Shown one piece after another: positions 21,901 to 33,330 of a stretch of 64,000 nucleotides of DNA; position 1 is the first letter of the stretch, and the number at the start of each line of letters is the position of its first letter. The notes beneath the pieces are model-generated. The model made no database searches. It was not told the DNA's origin and was given only the letters and a program-made list of their open reading frames with translations. The translations under genes and the position numbers were made by a program. The DNA comes from Nannochloropsis oceanica (taxonomy: Eukaryota > Sar > Eustigmatophyceae > Eustigmatales > Monodopsidaceae), in NCBI GenBank assembly GCA_004519485.1, contig CP038130.1:1327574-1391573 (forward strand). The letters are read 5' to 3'.

Positions 21901-24812
21901 AGGGAGGGAGGGAGAGAAGGGCATGTGGAGAAGGGCATGTATTATACGTATATAGTTGTTTTTGGAATCGGCCCCAAAAAACACTTCACCCACCCACCCT
22001 CCCTCCGTCCCTCCCTCCCTCCGTCCCTCCCTCCCAAGAGCTGAACCGTCCATTCCTCCGCAATCACCACCTCATCTCGGGCATTCGCCTCTTCAAGATC
22101 TGCATGGTGGCAGCGGTCGTGTGTGTCACCACCATCCGATCCCTGTCGAGCCTGAGGTAGGTAAGGAGGGAGGGAGGGAGGGAGGGAGGGCGGGCAGGGG
22201 AGAGTCAAATACTAAGTGATACTTGAACACTGACCCTCCTTCCCTCCCTCCCTCCCTCCCTCCCTCCCTCCCTCCCTCCCTAGGTTCAAACCCGACTGGT
22301 TCCACCGCCTGGCCGGCTTTAGTTTAGACCTGATGGCCATTGCTGCCATTTCCTCGCAGCGTTTCGACTATTACAAGCAGGTACGGAGGGAGCGGGGGAG
22401 GGAGGAAGGGAGGAAGGGAGGAAGGAGAGAACGAAGGGCAGCGAGAGGTTGGCAAAATTTCGATTTTAGCATCCCAACGCCTCCCCTCCCTCCCTCCCTC
22501 CCTCCCTCCCTCCCTCCGCCTTGCCAGGTGGATAATATGGAGCTGGTGGTGCTGATCATTTTGGGCTGCGTGCTGTGGAACCTGTTGGCCTTCTTCGCCT
22601 TCGCCAAGCGCATGTTCCCCAATTTCTGGTCGGGAGGGAGGGAGGGAGGGAGGGAGGGAGGGAGGGAGAGGGTGGTGTCTGACCATTTACGACCTAGACC
22701 GTGCTTCCCAGTGTCTCTTGAGAAGAGGGAGAGCAGAGAGAGAGCAAAGAAGCAAGGAGAAGGAGGCCTCGTTCAAGTCGGACACACCGACTCTTCCCTC
22801 CCTCCCTCCCTCCCTCCCTCCGCAGGTACGCTCGTGGTGTCACCCTCATGGGAGATGCCCTCGGCCACAGCTGGGTGGGCCTGCTGCTGGCCCGGGCCAT
22901 CGACCCCGCGCTCCAGACGCCCGTGCCTTTGGCCTTCACCTACAAGCTACTGGTAAGGGAGGGAGGGAGGGAGGGAGGGAGGGAGGGAGGGAGGGAGGGA
23001 AGGAGGGACAAAGAGGTCTATCTCCCGACAGGTCTCAAGCAATCCTCCCTCCTTCCCTTTCTCCCTTCCTCCCTCGCCCGCAGGTGTTTGTCGTCCCCGG
23101 CTCGGGCGGCAAGAACAACATCGTGATGAGCTTGATCGACGTCTGGGGTCTCTGGCCCGCCTTGTGTGTGTGCCTTACCATGCTGTACTTCTGGATGTAC
23201 ATCTTCGACCGATACTACAAGCGGAGGTATGACCCCCTCCCTCCTTCCCTCTTTCCCTCTCTTCCGTCCCCTGTGACAAATGGAAGCATTCTCCTTCCTC
23301 CCTATCTCCCCCCCCCTTTCCCTCTCCTTCCTAACTCTCTTCTCATTCACTCACTATGCGCCTCCCTCCCTCCCTCCCTCCCTCCCTAGATGGCCTCGCC
23401 AACCACGAGGAGGCAGTGCAGGAGGCACGGTACGGGAAAAAGACGCGAAGAAATACGGTGGCGAGGGACGAGGAAGGAAGGGAAGGGCCCGTCTGGACAC
23501 AGAGGAAGAAGAGGCGGAGCTGGAACTGCTGGGTAAGTGAGGGAGGGGAGGGGAGTTGGGAATGAGAAGGAGAGAGGGAGGAAGGATAAGAGGAGGGAAG
23601 GGAGGGAGGAAAGGAGGAAATGAGGGCGGGAGGGGAAATGATTCGATTCAAATATCTTGTCTTACTGACCTGCACGTCGCTCCCCCTTCCCTCCGTCCCT
23701 CCCTCCGTCCCTCCCTCCCTCTCTTTTTTAGCCATCCAGGGCGATAACTCGCCCTCCCTCCTCCCTACCACCGGCCACGATGCCCGCGACCTCGACTCTT
23801 TCGCAGGCTTCCGGCCCTTCCCCTCCCTCTCGGAAGCCTCGACCGTCCTGTCCAAGGCCCACATAAAGCAGATATTGCCGTGCCTGCCGGAGAGAGACGC
23901 GGTGCGAAAGTGGATCAAAGTTTACTGTATGTCCCGCGACGGGGCCAGCCTCGGCACACTCCTTTTCAAGGTACGGCTTCTTCCCTCCTTCCCTCCCTCC
24001 CTTTTTCACGCATCAATGTTGAATCCTTTCCCCTTTCCCTCACCCTCTCCCTCCTCCCCTCCCTCCCTCCCTCCCTCCCTCCTCCCTCTTCCCCTCCGCC
24101 AGGTCATGTCGACGGAGCGGAAGCTGACGTCCTTCCTGATCGTTATTGAGGACTCTTGGGGTTACATTTTCGGAGGCTACTGCCCTTGTCCTCTCCAGAA
24201 CGCCACTGGCTATTACGGCACGGGGTGCGAAAGCCTTCTTTCCCTCCCTCCCTCCTTCCCTCCCTCCTTCCTTCCCTCCTTCCCTCCCACTTGAGATGAC
24301 GGCTTTGCCCCTCAGTTTCGTCATGCCTTCTTCCCTTCCCTCCCTTCTTCCCTCCCTTCTTCCCTTCCCTCCTTTCTTTCCTTCCTTCCTCCCTCATCCC
24401 CCTTCCCCCCAGCGAGAGCTTCGTGTTCAAGTTCCACCCTCAATTCACCCCCTACAAGTGGACGGGCAAGAACGATTACTTCATCCTCTCCAACGCCCAA
24501 CACCTCGCCATGGGCGGTACGTCCCACCGGAATTCCCCCCCCCCCCCCCCTTTTTCCATCCCAACACTCCCCCCGCCCATATCCTTGCTCCTTCCATATG
24601 CCTCGCTCAACCCCTCCCTCCCTCCCTCCCTCCCTTTGGGTTCTTTCTTCTCCCTCCCAGGAGGCAGCGGCTTTGCCTTCCAACTGGACGATGAACTAGA
24701 CACAGGGGTGAGCGGGCCCTCAGACACGTTCGGGAACACTCGTCTGTCCTCCCGGCATGTCTTCAAATGCCTCTCTATTGAAGTATGGGCCTTTGGGGAA
24801 ATGAACGATTGA
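18983..24812 (+). CDS. GltS-like sodium/glutamate symporter fused to a C-terminal TLDc domain
   Basis: I could join 21 exons in phase: 18983-19045, 19174-19293, 19484-19647, 19770-19830, 19958-20036, 20274-20363, 20472-20546, 20717-20792, about 20936-20976, 21168-21648, 21763-21869, 22039-22156, 22284-22380, 22528-22628, 22826-22952, 23084-23226, 23390-23532, 23732-23970, 24103-24224, 24413-24516, 24661-24812. The product is about 900 residues. Residues 20-255 and 417-648 hold two bundles of hydrophobic helices with GltS order and motifs, notably GFSLDLMAIAA, the long helix before a short basic turn, and FVVPGSGG near the end. They are separated by a Glu/Gln-rich loop (about 257-417). Residues about 720-900 form a TLDc domain (LPERDAVRKW, SLGTLLF, YKWTGKNDYFI, AMGG...GFAFQLDD, CLSIEVWAFG). 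Bacterial GltS signature loops (SGGHGT, GATPTA) are not recognisable, so the substrate is uncertain. TLDc proteins bind V-ATPase. Confidence 0.82.
19871..19923 (+). repeat. CCCT tetranucleotide tract in intron 4 of the GltS-TLDc gene
   Basis: About 13 copies of CCCT lie upstream of the acceptor used at 19958. The tract is on the coding strand and supplies the polypyrimidine signal. On the other strand it is a run of GGGA, able in principle to form a G-quadruplex. Confidence 0.85.
20633..20713 (+). repeat. Longest CCCT tract, intron 7 of the GltS-TLDc gene
   Basis: About 20 perfect CCTC units (81 bases) fill the 3' part of intron 20547-20716 and end one base before TTAG. The same intron begins with a (GGGA)n run at about 20554-20578, the reverse complement of the tract. 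Confidence 0.9.
22629..22825 (+). repeat. Intron with opposed GGGA and CCCT tracts
   Basis: This intron opens with GTCGGGAGGG and about nine GGGA copies (to about 22668), and closes with about six CCCT copies (22795-22821) before GCAG. It is one of the clearest examples of complementary repeats at the two ends of one intron. Confidence 0.85.
22953..23083 (+). repeat. Intron with a long GGGA run after the donor
   Basis: GTAAGGGAGGG is followed by about eleven GGGA copies to about 23000. The 3' half is C/T-rich with CCCTCC blocks and ends CGCAG. The tract is perfect and therefore likely to vary in length between strains. Confidence 0.85.
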
Positions 24813-25198
24813 GGGAGGGACGGGGGGGGAAGGAGGGAAGGCAAAAAGCAGCAGCAGCACGAAAAAGACACGAATGTAAAGATGACGACCATCGACCCTC
24901 AAAAAGTGTTGAGGCCAAAAATCAGTATAAAGGAATCAAACGACAGACAAGCGTTCTAGAAAATTCTAGAAGATAAAGACTGGACGAGGAAACGATGGGA
25001 AAGAGAAGCCAAGACAAATGCTTGCTCCCACTCCCTTTTCCCTCCCCCAGGAGATTCCGAAATTTCATGTCTATAAACTGGCTAGTTAGTTAGTTTGCTG
25101 TCTTTTATGGGGCTAGGGGCTATGGCACACACACACTAGTTGTGTCTGTCTTTTTCTTTGTGGACATCTATGTCGGTTGATGCTGCCTCCTAACCTCT
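24813..25198. other. Short convergent 3' region
   Basis: The gene on the plus strand ends at 24812 and the minus-strand gene ends at 25199. This gap should hold both 3' ends. No gene or RNA was seen in it. Confidence 0.5.
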
Positions 25199-25269
25199 TC
25201 ACCTGTCTCCCTTGTCTTTGGGGCTGATCCGCGCTGCTGCTGTTCTAAGTGCTGCTGCTGTTGCTGTTG

Positions 25270-25301
<32 letters not shown>

Positions 25302-27331
25302 ACACGATACTGTTGCTTGTGATGCTGCTGTGACTGAGGCTGCTGCTGCTTGGCAGCTCCACGTCTCGCAGTACTACTTTTCTTATTTTTCCCTTGGCCA
25401 GCAGGAAGGGTCTGCCTTCCCTTCTCCACACCGCCTCTTCCTCCTCCCCCTTCTCCTTTACCGCCATTCACTGCCGCATCCACTGTCGCTCTTCCAACTT
25501 GCCGTTGCAGTTGCTCCTGCTGCTGCTGCTGCTGTTGTTGCTGACTCTGACGCAATTGCCGTGTTGGTTGTTGTGGTTGTGGTTGTTGTGGTTGTTGTGG
25601 TTGCTGCTGCAGCTGCTGCTGCTTGGCAGCTCCACGTCTCGCAGTACTACTTTTCTTATATTCCCCTTGGCCAGCAGGAAGGGTCTGCCTTCCCTTCTCC
25701 ACACCGCCTCTTCCTCCTCCCCCTTCTCCTTCACCGCCATTCACTGCCGCTCTTCCATCTTGCTCTTGCTGTTGCTCCTGCTGTTGTTGCTGCTGCTGCT
25801 GCTTCTGCTGCGGCACCGGCTGGTACATCTTGGTTCCCCTCGGCTGGATGCTCCCTTTTTCCCCTCCTCCACCTCTTCCTGCCTTTCCCCCTCCTCTTCT
25901 CGCACCTCGCACCCCAGACCTTCCCCGTCCTGCACCTCGTCCTCCCCCTCCTCCTCGTCTCAGTCCTCTTTCTCCACCCACCTCTTCTTTCCCTTGTTTA
26001 TCCAAATGAGTCAAAAATGACGATGCCATTGCCCTACCCTCCTCTCCACCCGTGTCAGTCACATGGAATGCGGAGGAAGGGGATGAGATCAGAGAGGCAG
26101 AGGAAGCTGGCAGCCCCCACAGCTGGGCCGCTGTGGCAGAGGAAGACGAGGAGGATGAGGGAAGGGGGGAGGATGCTGAATGCATCGAAGGAGGGAGGCG
26201 GGGCTTGGGGTGTTGCTTGTGAGATGGTGTCGAAGGAGGAAGGGAGGGGGGGGGGGATGGAGGCTGGATAAGCATGCCGGGCAGGCCCCAAGTGCTTGCT
26301 CCCTGACCTCCCGTGCCTACGCTATTGCTGCTGCTGCTGCTGCTTCTTTTACTGCTGCTGTTGCTCATGGCGCCTCGCCCTTCTCCAGCACCGCCAAGAC
26401 GGGCGTGAAGATGAGGAGGAGGGACAGGACCAGTCCCCGTCCTATTGCCAAGTGCCCCCTGCTGCTGCTGCTGCTGCGGCGGCGGCGGCGGCGGCTGCTG
26501 CTGCTGTCCCCATCCAAGACTACCTCCTGAAGGGCCTGGAGCGGCGAGAGGGGTCTGTCGAAGCAAGGAGGAAGAGGACGAGGAGGAGGAGGAAGGAGCA
26601 GCCGGTGGCCCTTCAACCCCAACGAGGCTGACGTACCAATCTTCAGAGAAGGAGGAGGGGTAGAGGCTCGAGCCCTCCTCTTCTTCCTCCTCGACCTGCT
26701 TCGCCTTCGCCACTGCCACAGGTTGCAGCTTCATCGAAGGTAAAAGAGGGGCTGAGGAGGAGAAGGAGGAAGAAGGCTCGGGGGCAGAAGAGGGCTCGAG
26801 CGTCCACGACTCGGCGGCTGAGGCTGCAGACCAAGATGCGGGTGGGAGCGGGTGCCCCCCACCACGCCCTCCTCCTCCTCCTCCTCCTCCTCCTGATCCA
26901 GCCGTAAGACTCCACTCCCCTGTCCGTCGCCCCCCTCCTTCCTCCCTCCCTCCCCTCATGTCCTGCCCACCCAACGCCCCTTCGAGGCCTCCCCTCGCTC
27001 TCTGAGTACTCTCCAGGAAGCCAATACAAGGATGCAGTGCCATCCCTGCCGCTTCTCCCTTTCCTCTCCCTCCTCCTCCTCCTCCTCCTCCTCCTCCTCC
27101 TTGACCATCACCACTACTACTGCTAGTGCCGATGAGGCGGCCGATAGATTGGACAAGTGAGGTGCTTTGCTCGGGCTGCTGGAGCTGGTCCTGCCGGTGC
27201 TGCAGGTGCTGGTGCACGATCAAGGGAGGAGTTAAGATGGACGAAGAAGAGAACTGCTGCTGCTGCTGCTGCTGCTGTTGCTGCCGCTGTCGTTGTTGTT
27301 GATGCAACAGGCTATGATGACCGCGTTCCTC

Positions 27332-27362
<31 letters not shown>

Positions 27363-30300
27363 CGCTGGTACTGCTCCTGCTCTTGCTGCTGCTTTTCATC
27401 ATCTTGAGATTCATCTGTATCTTCCCGGCCTTTCTTTGCTTTAGGCTTCTTCTTCCCCCTTTTCCTTGTCTTCTTCTTCTCCCCCACCTCTTTCCCTCCC
27501 TCCGCCTCTTTCTCCTCCCCCTCTTCCTCGCCCTCTTCCTCCTCCTCCTCCCCAAGAGGTAGGCCGGCTGTTGCTCTCTCCTCTGCCACAAGTTTTGCCA
27601 TTCCCTCACTCGACAGCAATGGACGCATCCACGCACTTACTGCCGGGGGAGGCCGAGGGATCTGTGGCGGTTGCTCTACCCCGCCTGCAGGTGTATCAGC
27701 ATCATCAGTAGGAGCAGCGTCTCCTTCCTCCTCCTCCTGCTGCTCTTGCCCTTGTCGCTCTTTTCGCTGCTGCTGTTCCACGTCCACCTTCTTTTTCTTC
27801 CTCTTCTTCTTCTTCTTCTTCTCCTCCTCCGTCCTGTCTCTCGGAGGGTCAGCACTCACGATCTCCCCGTCCTCGTTATACATCCAGAGACGGCCTTTCG
27901 TCCTGGGCCCTCTCCTCGCCCTCTCCTCCGCTCGCACCCTCCGCCGAGCCTCTGCAGCCGCTTGCGCTTCAGCTGCCGCCGCCGCCGCAGCAGCAGCCGC
28001 TGCAGTAGCAGCCACGGCATTCAGCTTCTCTTGATCTGCATGCTGCTGGCCAGGGGGTGGTCTGACAAGGGGCTCCTTCCGTACCTTCCTCTCCCGCTCT
28101 GGCCTACGTCCCCTCTCGGTCATCCCTCCTTCCCTCCTTCCTTCCCTGCCCGCCTTCTCCTTCACATCTACCAATTTCCCCTGGGAAGGGTCAAAGAGCT
28201 GCCGCTTTCCCCCACCCTCCCTCCCCACCTCAGTCCCCCCCGCCCTGTCCCTACCCTCATCATCAAATGCCACAACCCGTCCCTCCTCCCTCGCTCCTTC
28301 CCTCCCTTCCTCCGTCTCCTCCGTCGTGGAGCGTGGATACTGCGAGTAGGTGGGGGGCACTATGAAGCCCCTCTCCTGCACGTGGTGCTGCTGCCACAAC
28401 TGCTTCTGCTGGTGCTGCTGCTCTTGGTCAGGCACAGACATGACAGGCGAACCTTCCTCCTTGCCTCCCTCTCGCCCACCCAAGACGCTCGCATAAGATG
28501 ACGGACGAGGACGAGGGGAAGGAGAAGAAGGCCGCCGCTGCTGCTGCTGCTGCTGCTGCTGCTGTCCAAGCAAGGAAAGCGTGGAGAGGTGTGATAGCTC
28601 CCATCCTACTCCTACTCCTGACCGGTGCGAGGGAGGGGAGGAGCACAACTTGCCAGCGGCTGGACGAGGCAAAATTGTACAGGGCGGAGCAGACGCTTGA
28701 AGCCCTTGTTGTTGTTGCTGTTGCTGTTGCTGCTGTTGCTGCTGTTGCTGCTGTTGCTGCTGCTGCTGGTGCTGGTGCTGGTGCTGGTGCTGGTGCTGCA
28801 TGTGTCGGCGCTCCCTCTCCTGTTCCTCCCTTTCCCGTCGTGCCCTCTCTTCCTGCTCCTTCAGACTCTTTTTTTCCAAGGCCTTTCGCCGCATGTACTC
28901 CGAGATGTCCTCTCCGGGCAGCAAACCCCTCTCTCTCTCCCTCCCCCCTTCCCTCGAGGAGGAGGAGGACGAGGAGAGAGAGGGGGAGGAAGGAGGGAGA
29001 CGGTGCCTTTCTTGGACGTCGTTGAAGGGCGTGTGCTGCTGCTGCTGCTGCTGCTGTTGCTGCTGCTCCTCTTGGACTAGCTGCCTCCGACGCCAATCCT
29101 CTTGCTTATCCTTCAATTGCCGCTGGTGCTGCTCTTGTTTCTCTTGCTGCTGCTGCTGCCGCTGCCATCGTCCCTCCACTTCTTCCCTTGCCTTTTCCTT
29201 TTGAAAATCCTCCTCCTCATTAAGCGCTGCCAAGCCCAAGGCGGCCCGGCTCTGACCCCATCCGGCTGCGGAGGAAGCCAGGGAAGGCAGGAAGGAAGGA
29301 GGGGTTGTAGGGGAGGCGAGTGGGGAGTGGGGGCCGTGGGGGTGAGGGCTCCTGTCGAGGGTGTACTCGTAGGCAGCCGAGGGAGAGGAGATGGCGTCGC
29401 CTGTGTCCCTTCCCCAGGCGGGGGAGGAGGAGGAGGAGTAGCCTGCTCTTCCATTGCCTCGATCGCCTTGGGAGTAGTAAGGGCCGCGACCTCTCTCGCT
29501 TCCTCCTCTGGCTCCCCTACCACCGCCTAAATCACCCCGACAACCCCCTCCCCGCTCCACGGACGCGAAGGTCCCTCCTCCCCTCCACCCCTCTCTCCCT
29601 GCCCCCACCGCTCCCCAACCACCTTGCTCCTCGTCCCGACGACCTCCATGATGGTGACTGTGATCCTCTACCCCTCCTCCCTCCCTCCTTCGCTCCCACC
29701 CTCCTCCTCCCTCCCTCCTTCCCTCCCACCCTCCTCCTCCCTCCCTCCTTCCCTCCCACCCTCCTCCTCCCTCCCTCCTTCCCTCCAACCCTCCTCCTCC
29801 CCTCCTTCCCTCCCACCCTCCTCCTCCTCCACTTTCTCCACCCCATCCCGAGCCATAACATCTTCTCTCTCCGTACTCTCTTCTCTCCCCTTTTTCTCCC
29901 CTCTCTGCCTCCCGCCGGTGCGGAGGCACCCACCTCCCTCCCGACCTCCCCTCCGCCAACGCCTCGCCGACGCCCCTCTCCCACCTCTCCTCTCTCGCCT
30001 GTCCTCCTTCTCCCAACCGGGAAGGTAGTGATGCTGAAGAAGAGGAAGAACAAGAGGGGAGGGGAGGAAGAGCGGAAAGGTGCGATGCAGAGTCTCTCTC
30101 CCCCCATTCTCCCCTCTCTCGCTTCCAAGTCGCGACCGGATAACGCCGGTAGTCCTCCTCTTCTCCTTTTTCCATGTGTGACGAAAAGCGCGCCGACGGC
30201 CTGAAGGCGTCGTCTTCTTCCAAATACTCTTTGTGGATGCTGACGCTGCTGTTACTGAGACCGTCGCCACCGGCACCCTGAGTGGCGCTACTACTACTAC

Positions 30301-31015
30301 TACCACCACTACTTGCTGCTGTTGTCGCCGCTGCTGCTGTCTTTGTTGTTGTTGCTGCTGGATTGCCACCCCACCCTCCCGACGCAGCTCCCCCTGCCTT
30401 TGAGGGTAAAGCCTTGGTTTCAGGCACCGGAGAAGGCGGTTCTGGCGGTACTGGCAATTGTGCTGGTGGCATCAATTTGTTGCCCCACCCACCCTCGGCG
30501 CTTCCGGAGGCGGCCGTTAAAACAGTGGCCATCATGCCTCCCGCGCCTGCACCCCCCCCTGCTTTGCCCCCGTGCCCCGCCACCTGTGCCGCGGTCGGTG
30601 CCACCATCCCGTCTCCACCCGCCGCGCCACTGCTGCTACCTGTCTTAAGCAACGTCAAACGATGACTGGTGGCCGTGTTGGCAGTACCACTTCCAGCCTG
30701 ACTGGCGCTAGTCGGGGGAGACGAAAGGGCGGCGGCAAAGGAAGACGACGCTGCACCCGACGCGCCAGCAGCCGTGCTGTGAGGAGAGATTGAAGGATGG
30801 TGACCTTTGCTTCCCAAGCCCCCTTTTACGCGGTAGACCAGGGCCTGCGTGAGGTTCTTGGCCGCGTAGGTCTTACGGGGTGGGGGAGGAGGAGGGGAGG
30901 ATGCAGACGACACCGAGGGGCTGGACGATGCCCCGCCGGCGGTTGTTGTGGCCGCCACCGCCACCTGCTTCTCAGTCCCCGCGTCCACCGTGGTCATGGC
31001 GGTGGGTTGCCCCAT
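25199..31015 (-). CDS. Very large low-complexity (Gln/Ser/Gly/Glu-rich) protein, function unknown
   Basis: An uninterrupted frame of 1938 codons from the ATG at 31015. The frame stays open although many stretches are simple repeats: CAG-encoded Gln runs (longest Q/H region about residues 738-770), Gly/Arg/Glu repeats (about 390-560), a Lys/Arg run near 1058-1070, and many Ser runs. Less repetitive islands recur: the N-terminal KTYAAKNLTQALVYRVKGG, a charged coiled coil beginning ISEYMRRKALEKK, and GRLWMYNEDGEIVSADPP near residue 1043. The last is the best candidate for a conserved motif. No transmembrane segment or catalytic domain is visible. The composition resembles RNA-granule or nuclear scaffold proteins, but this is only a composition argument. 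Small introns hidden in the repeats are possible. I do not recognise the family. Confidence 0.6.
25342..25477 (-). repeat. 136-base direct repeat inside the low-complexity gene, copy 1
   Basis: This block recurs almost unchanged at 25615-25750. It encodes the KGRQTLPAGQG...KKSSTARRGAAKQQQ segment near the C-terminus of the 1938-residue protein. The two copies differ at only a few bases and keep the same reading frame, so the protein has a recent in-frame tandem duplication. Confidence 0.85.
25615..25750 (-). repeat. 136-base direct repeat inside the low-complexity gene, copy 2
   Basis: The partner of 25342-25477, in the same orientation and frame. The sequence between the copies is a CAG/CAA-rich Gln tract, which probably served as the site of unequal exchange or slippage. 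Confidence 0.85.
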
Positions 31016-31591
31016 CCTGTGGCTGCGTTGGAGGGATTAGAGAGGGATGGGGAGATGTGATGGCTTCGGCTTGCTTTTTCGTCGCTTTTCATCGTCAGTG
31101 GAGAGCGAGAGGGAGCCAAAGCTATGGCTTTGCTCGTCCTCATGCTCTCTGACATGCAAAAGACTCGCGAAAGCCTGAAAGTGGTGCGGAATGAGCGGGT
31201 GTGTCTCTCACGGGTATGGTTGAGACGCAATAATAGGAGTGAGAAGCACATTAGAGCCGAAGGCGAGCGGTTGTTGTTCGTTGCTTGACGTTTGCGTATG
31301 GAAAATGTAAAGCATACATGAACGCGCCCACAAGAAATGAGAAGCAGGCTTTCAGGCGCTTGGACCTACGTAATCGGTAAAATTGTTTAATCATGGATCA
31401 TCTAGGTGCTCAGGAAAAGAAGCGTATGGTTACAGGGCAACATAAAAATACAAAGGAACGGCAGCGGCATATTTTCTCTTCATCTCATCGTTTACTTTGG
31501 TTTTGGTTTGTATGACGTGGAGTAGAGTTGATCCGGCCATTCGACAGATTTCTGTCTTTCTCGCTGCCTTCCTTGAGTCTCGACTTGATAA
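31016..31591. other. Intergenic stretch between two minus-strand genes
   Basis: It should contain the 3' end of the PPIL1 gene and the promoter of the 1938-codon gene. No open frame with family resemblance and no clear TATA box was seen. Confidence 0.45.
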
Positions 31592-32828
31592 TTATCGTAC
31601 TGTGGTGTCAACGGGCGGCCCCGTCAGTGGCGTCGCCTTAAATACCCGCACGTCGGTCAATGGCCTGTATTGAGAAGATTTGTGTGTAAGTAATATAAAA
31701 GAAGACCATTCATACAAGCTTCATACGAATTATAACATACAGCAATATTCCCTCAACTCCTTCCTCCCCTCCGTCCCCTTCCTCCCTCCCTCACTTCCCT
31801 CTCCTCATCCCTCTGCACTCCCCTCCTTCTCACCGGTCGCCGTCGCCGACTTTCACCAAGCCCAGCTTCTGCACGATCGGCATGCCGTGCGACACACGCC
31901 CAAAGATGGTGTGTTTCCCGTCCAGCCAGGGCGTGGGGGCGAGGGTGAGGAAGAACTGACTGCCGTTTGTGTTGGGACCGGCGTTGGCCTGTCAAGTAGG
32001 GGGAGGGAGGGACGGAGGATTAGAATCGGACGGAGGACGGTGAAAAACTCGGGCCATGGAAAACTCGGGCCATAGATATGTACGTACCATGGAAAGGATA
32101 CCGGCACCCGTGTGCTTTAGGTCCCGTGTTATTTCGTCCTCAAACTTGCCTCTGAGCGTATGGGTGGATGTGTGAATCGACTGATGTGCTGCTGCTTGCT
32201 TCTTATTTTCCTCTTGTTCTCGCATTTCCCTTGTTCTCGGATTTTTTCATGACCCAGAACACTTACCCGTAAATCGATTCTCCTCCACGCCCTGTGCCTG
32301 TGGGATCTCCACCCTGGATCATAAAATCCTGCAGGGATAGGGGATAGCAGGGGTGGAGGGTGGAAATGATGTATGGTATGTAGGACATGGGCATAGCCTG
32401 GCATGTCCGAGTTTCCTTGCCCATAACAAGCTAAACGGACAGTCCCCTCCTCCCGCCTACCTTGATGATGCGGTGGAAAATTGTGCCGTTGTAATAGCCG
32501 GCACGGGCGAGCTCTGCAGTTGTGGGATGGGGGAAAGGGGAGGGAGGCAGGATGACTGGGTGGAATACGAGACAGCAAGAGAGGGGGCCAGCCAAAATAC
32601 GTACCAGCAAAGTTGTGGCATGTTCGTGGGGCATGTTGATAGTAGAGCTCCAGCGTGAAATTGCCCTGTGTTGTTGCAGTATATTGTAAGGGGACCTGGC
32701 ATCTGCCAACAATCACCATCATCCCCAACTCCGCCTCCCCACCCCCTTCGCCCCTCCCTGTACCCCTCCCAACACTCCCGCTCGCTACGTACCACAGAGG
32801 TCTCAAACCGTACGTGTGTCCAGGACAT
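31592..32828 (-). CDS. PPIL1: Cyclophilin-type peptidyl-prolyl isomerase, PPIL1 type
   Basis: Seven small exons join in phase: 32828-32793, 32665-32605, 32513-32461, 32328-32267, 32151-32088, 31988-31834 and 31664-31592. The product is 167 residues; human PPIL1 has 166. The enzyme isomerises X-Pro bonds and is a stable part of the activated spliceosome, bound to SKIP/SNW1. Conserved residues are in place: Arg in [14 protein letters not shown], Gln-Phe in [14 protein letters not shown], Trp in [12 protein letters not shown], and the PPIL1-style start ([19 protein letters not shown]) and end ([15 protein letters not shown]). The first exon has only 12 codons. Introns run from about 91 to 169 bases. 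The last exon lies 169 bases beyond an in-frame TGA in the unspliced sequence; its match to the family C-terminus supports the final splice. Confidence 0.93.
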
Positions 32829-33330
32829 GACTTTTATCTCATTCCAGTTGTCCTGTGCGGTTGTGGGATTCCGGGTGTATGCATGTGGGAGATGGGAAGT
32901 GAGACACAACAAGGAGAGCATCGCTGATCAATCGCCCAAGGGTGGATTGTGGATTTTCGACGCAGGTGCTGCTCCCACGTGTGATCTTGAGGTTGCGATG
33001 GTAATGCCTGTTGTTTTGCCTGTAATGGACTCTTCCGGAGCTCGAACGGAAGAGTGCCGTCCTTTGTGTGTTCGTGGAAGGAGACGGGGACAAGGCTGGA
33101 TCTTTTCAGCTTGGCCTCGGCCCGATTTGACAGCTGCTGCTGCTTGCACAGAAGTTCACCTTCGCGGCAGCAGAAGCATCCCCTGTGTCCTTGTTTGAGA
33201 TATTCCTTTATCTCTTTCACTTACATTCTCCTCCCCTCTTTCCATATCAAGGAAGCTGGTGACTGTAGCGGGAGCGTCGCTGTTACAACAAGCGCCGCAT
33301 AAGAAGTGGGAGACGCAAAAGAGCTGAGAT
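32829..33330. promoter_or_regulatory. Divergent promoter region between PPIL1 and Yippee genes
   Basis: The two start codons face away from each other across 502 bases. Both promoters should lie here. No TATA box is evident. Short open frames in it are shadows with no resemblance to known families. Confidence 0.4.

Noticed and set aside
19861-23400. Regularly spaced repeats suggesting a CRISPR-like array
   Set aside because: The repeats are simple GGGA/CCCT units at intron ends with exons between them, in a eukaryotic gene.
25249-26271. 340-codon Leu/Val-rich plus-strand frame that looks like a membrane protein
   Set aside because: Its Leu and Val runs are antisense readings of CAG/GTT repeats in the 1938-codon gene.
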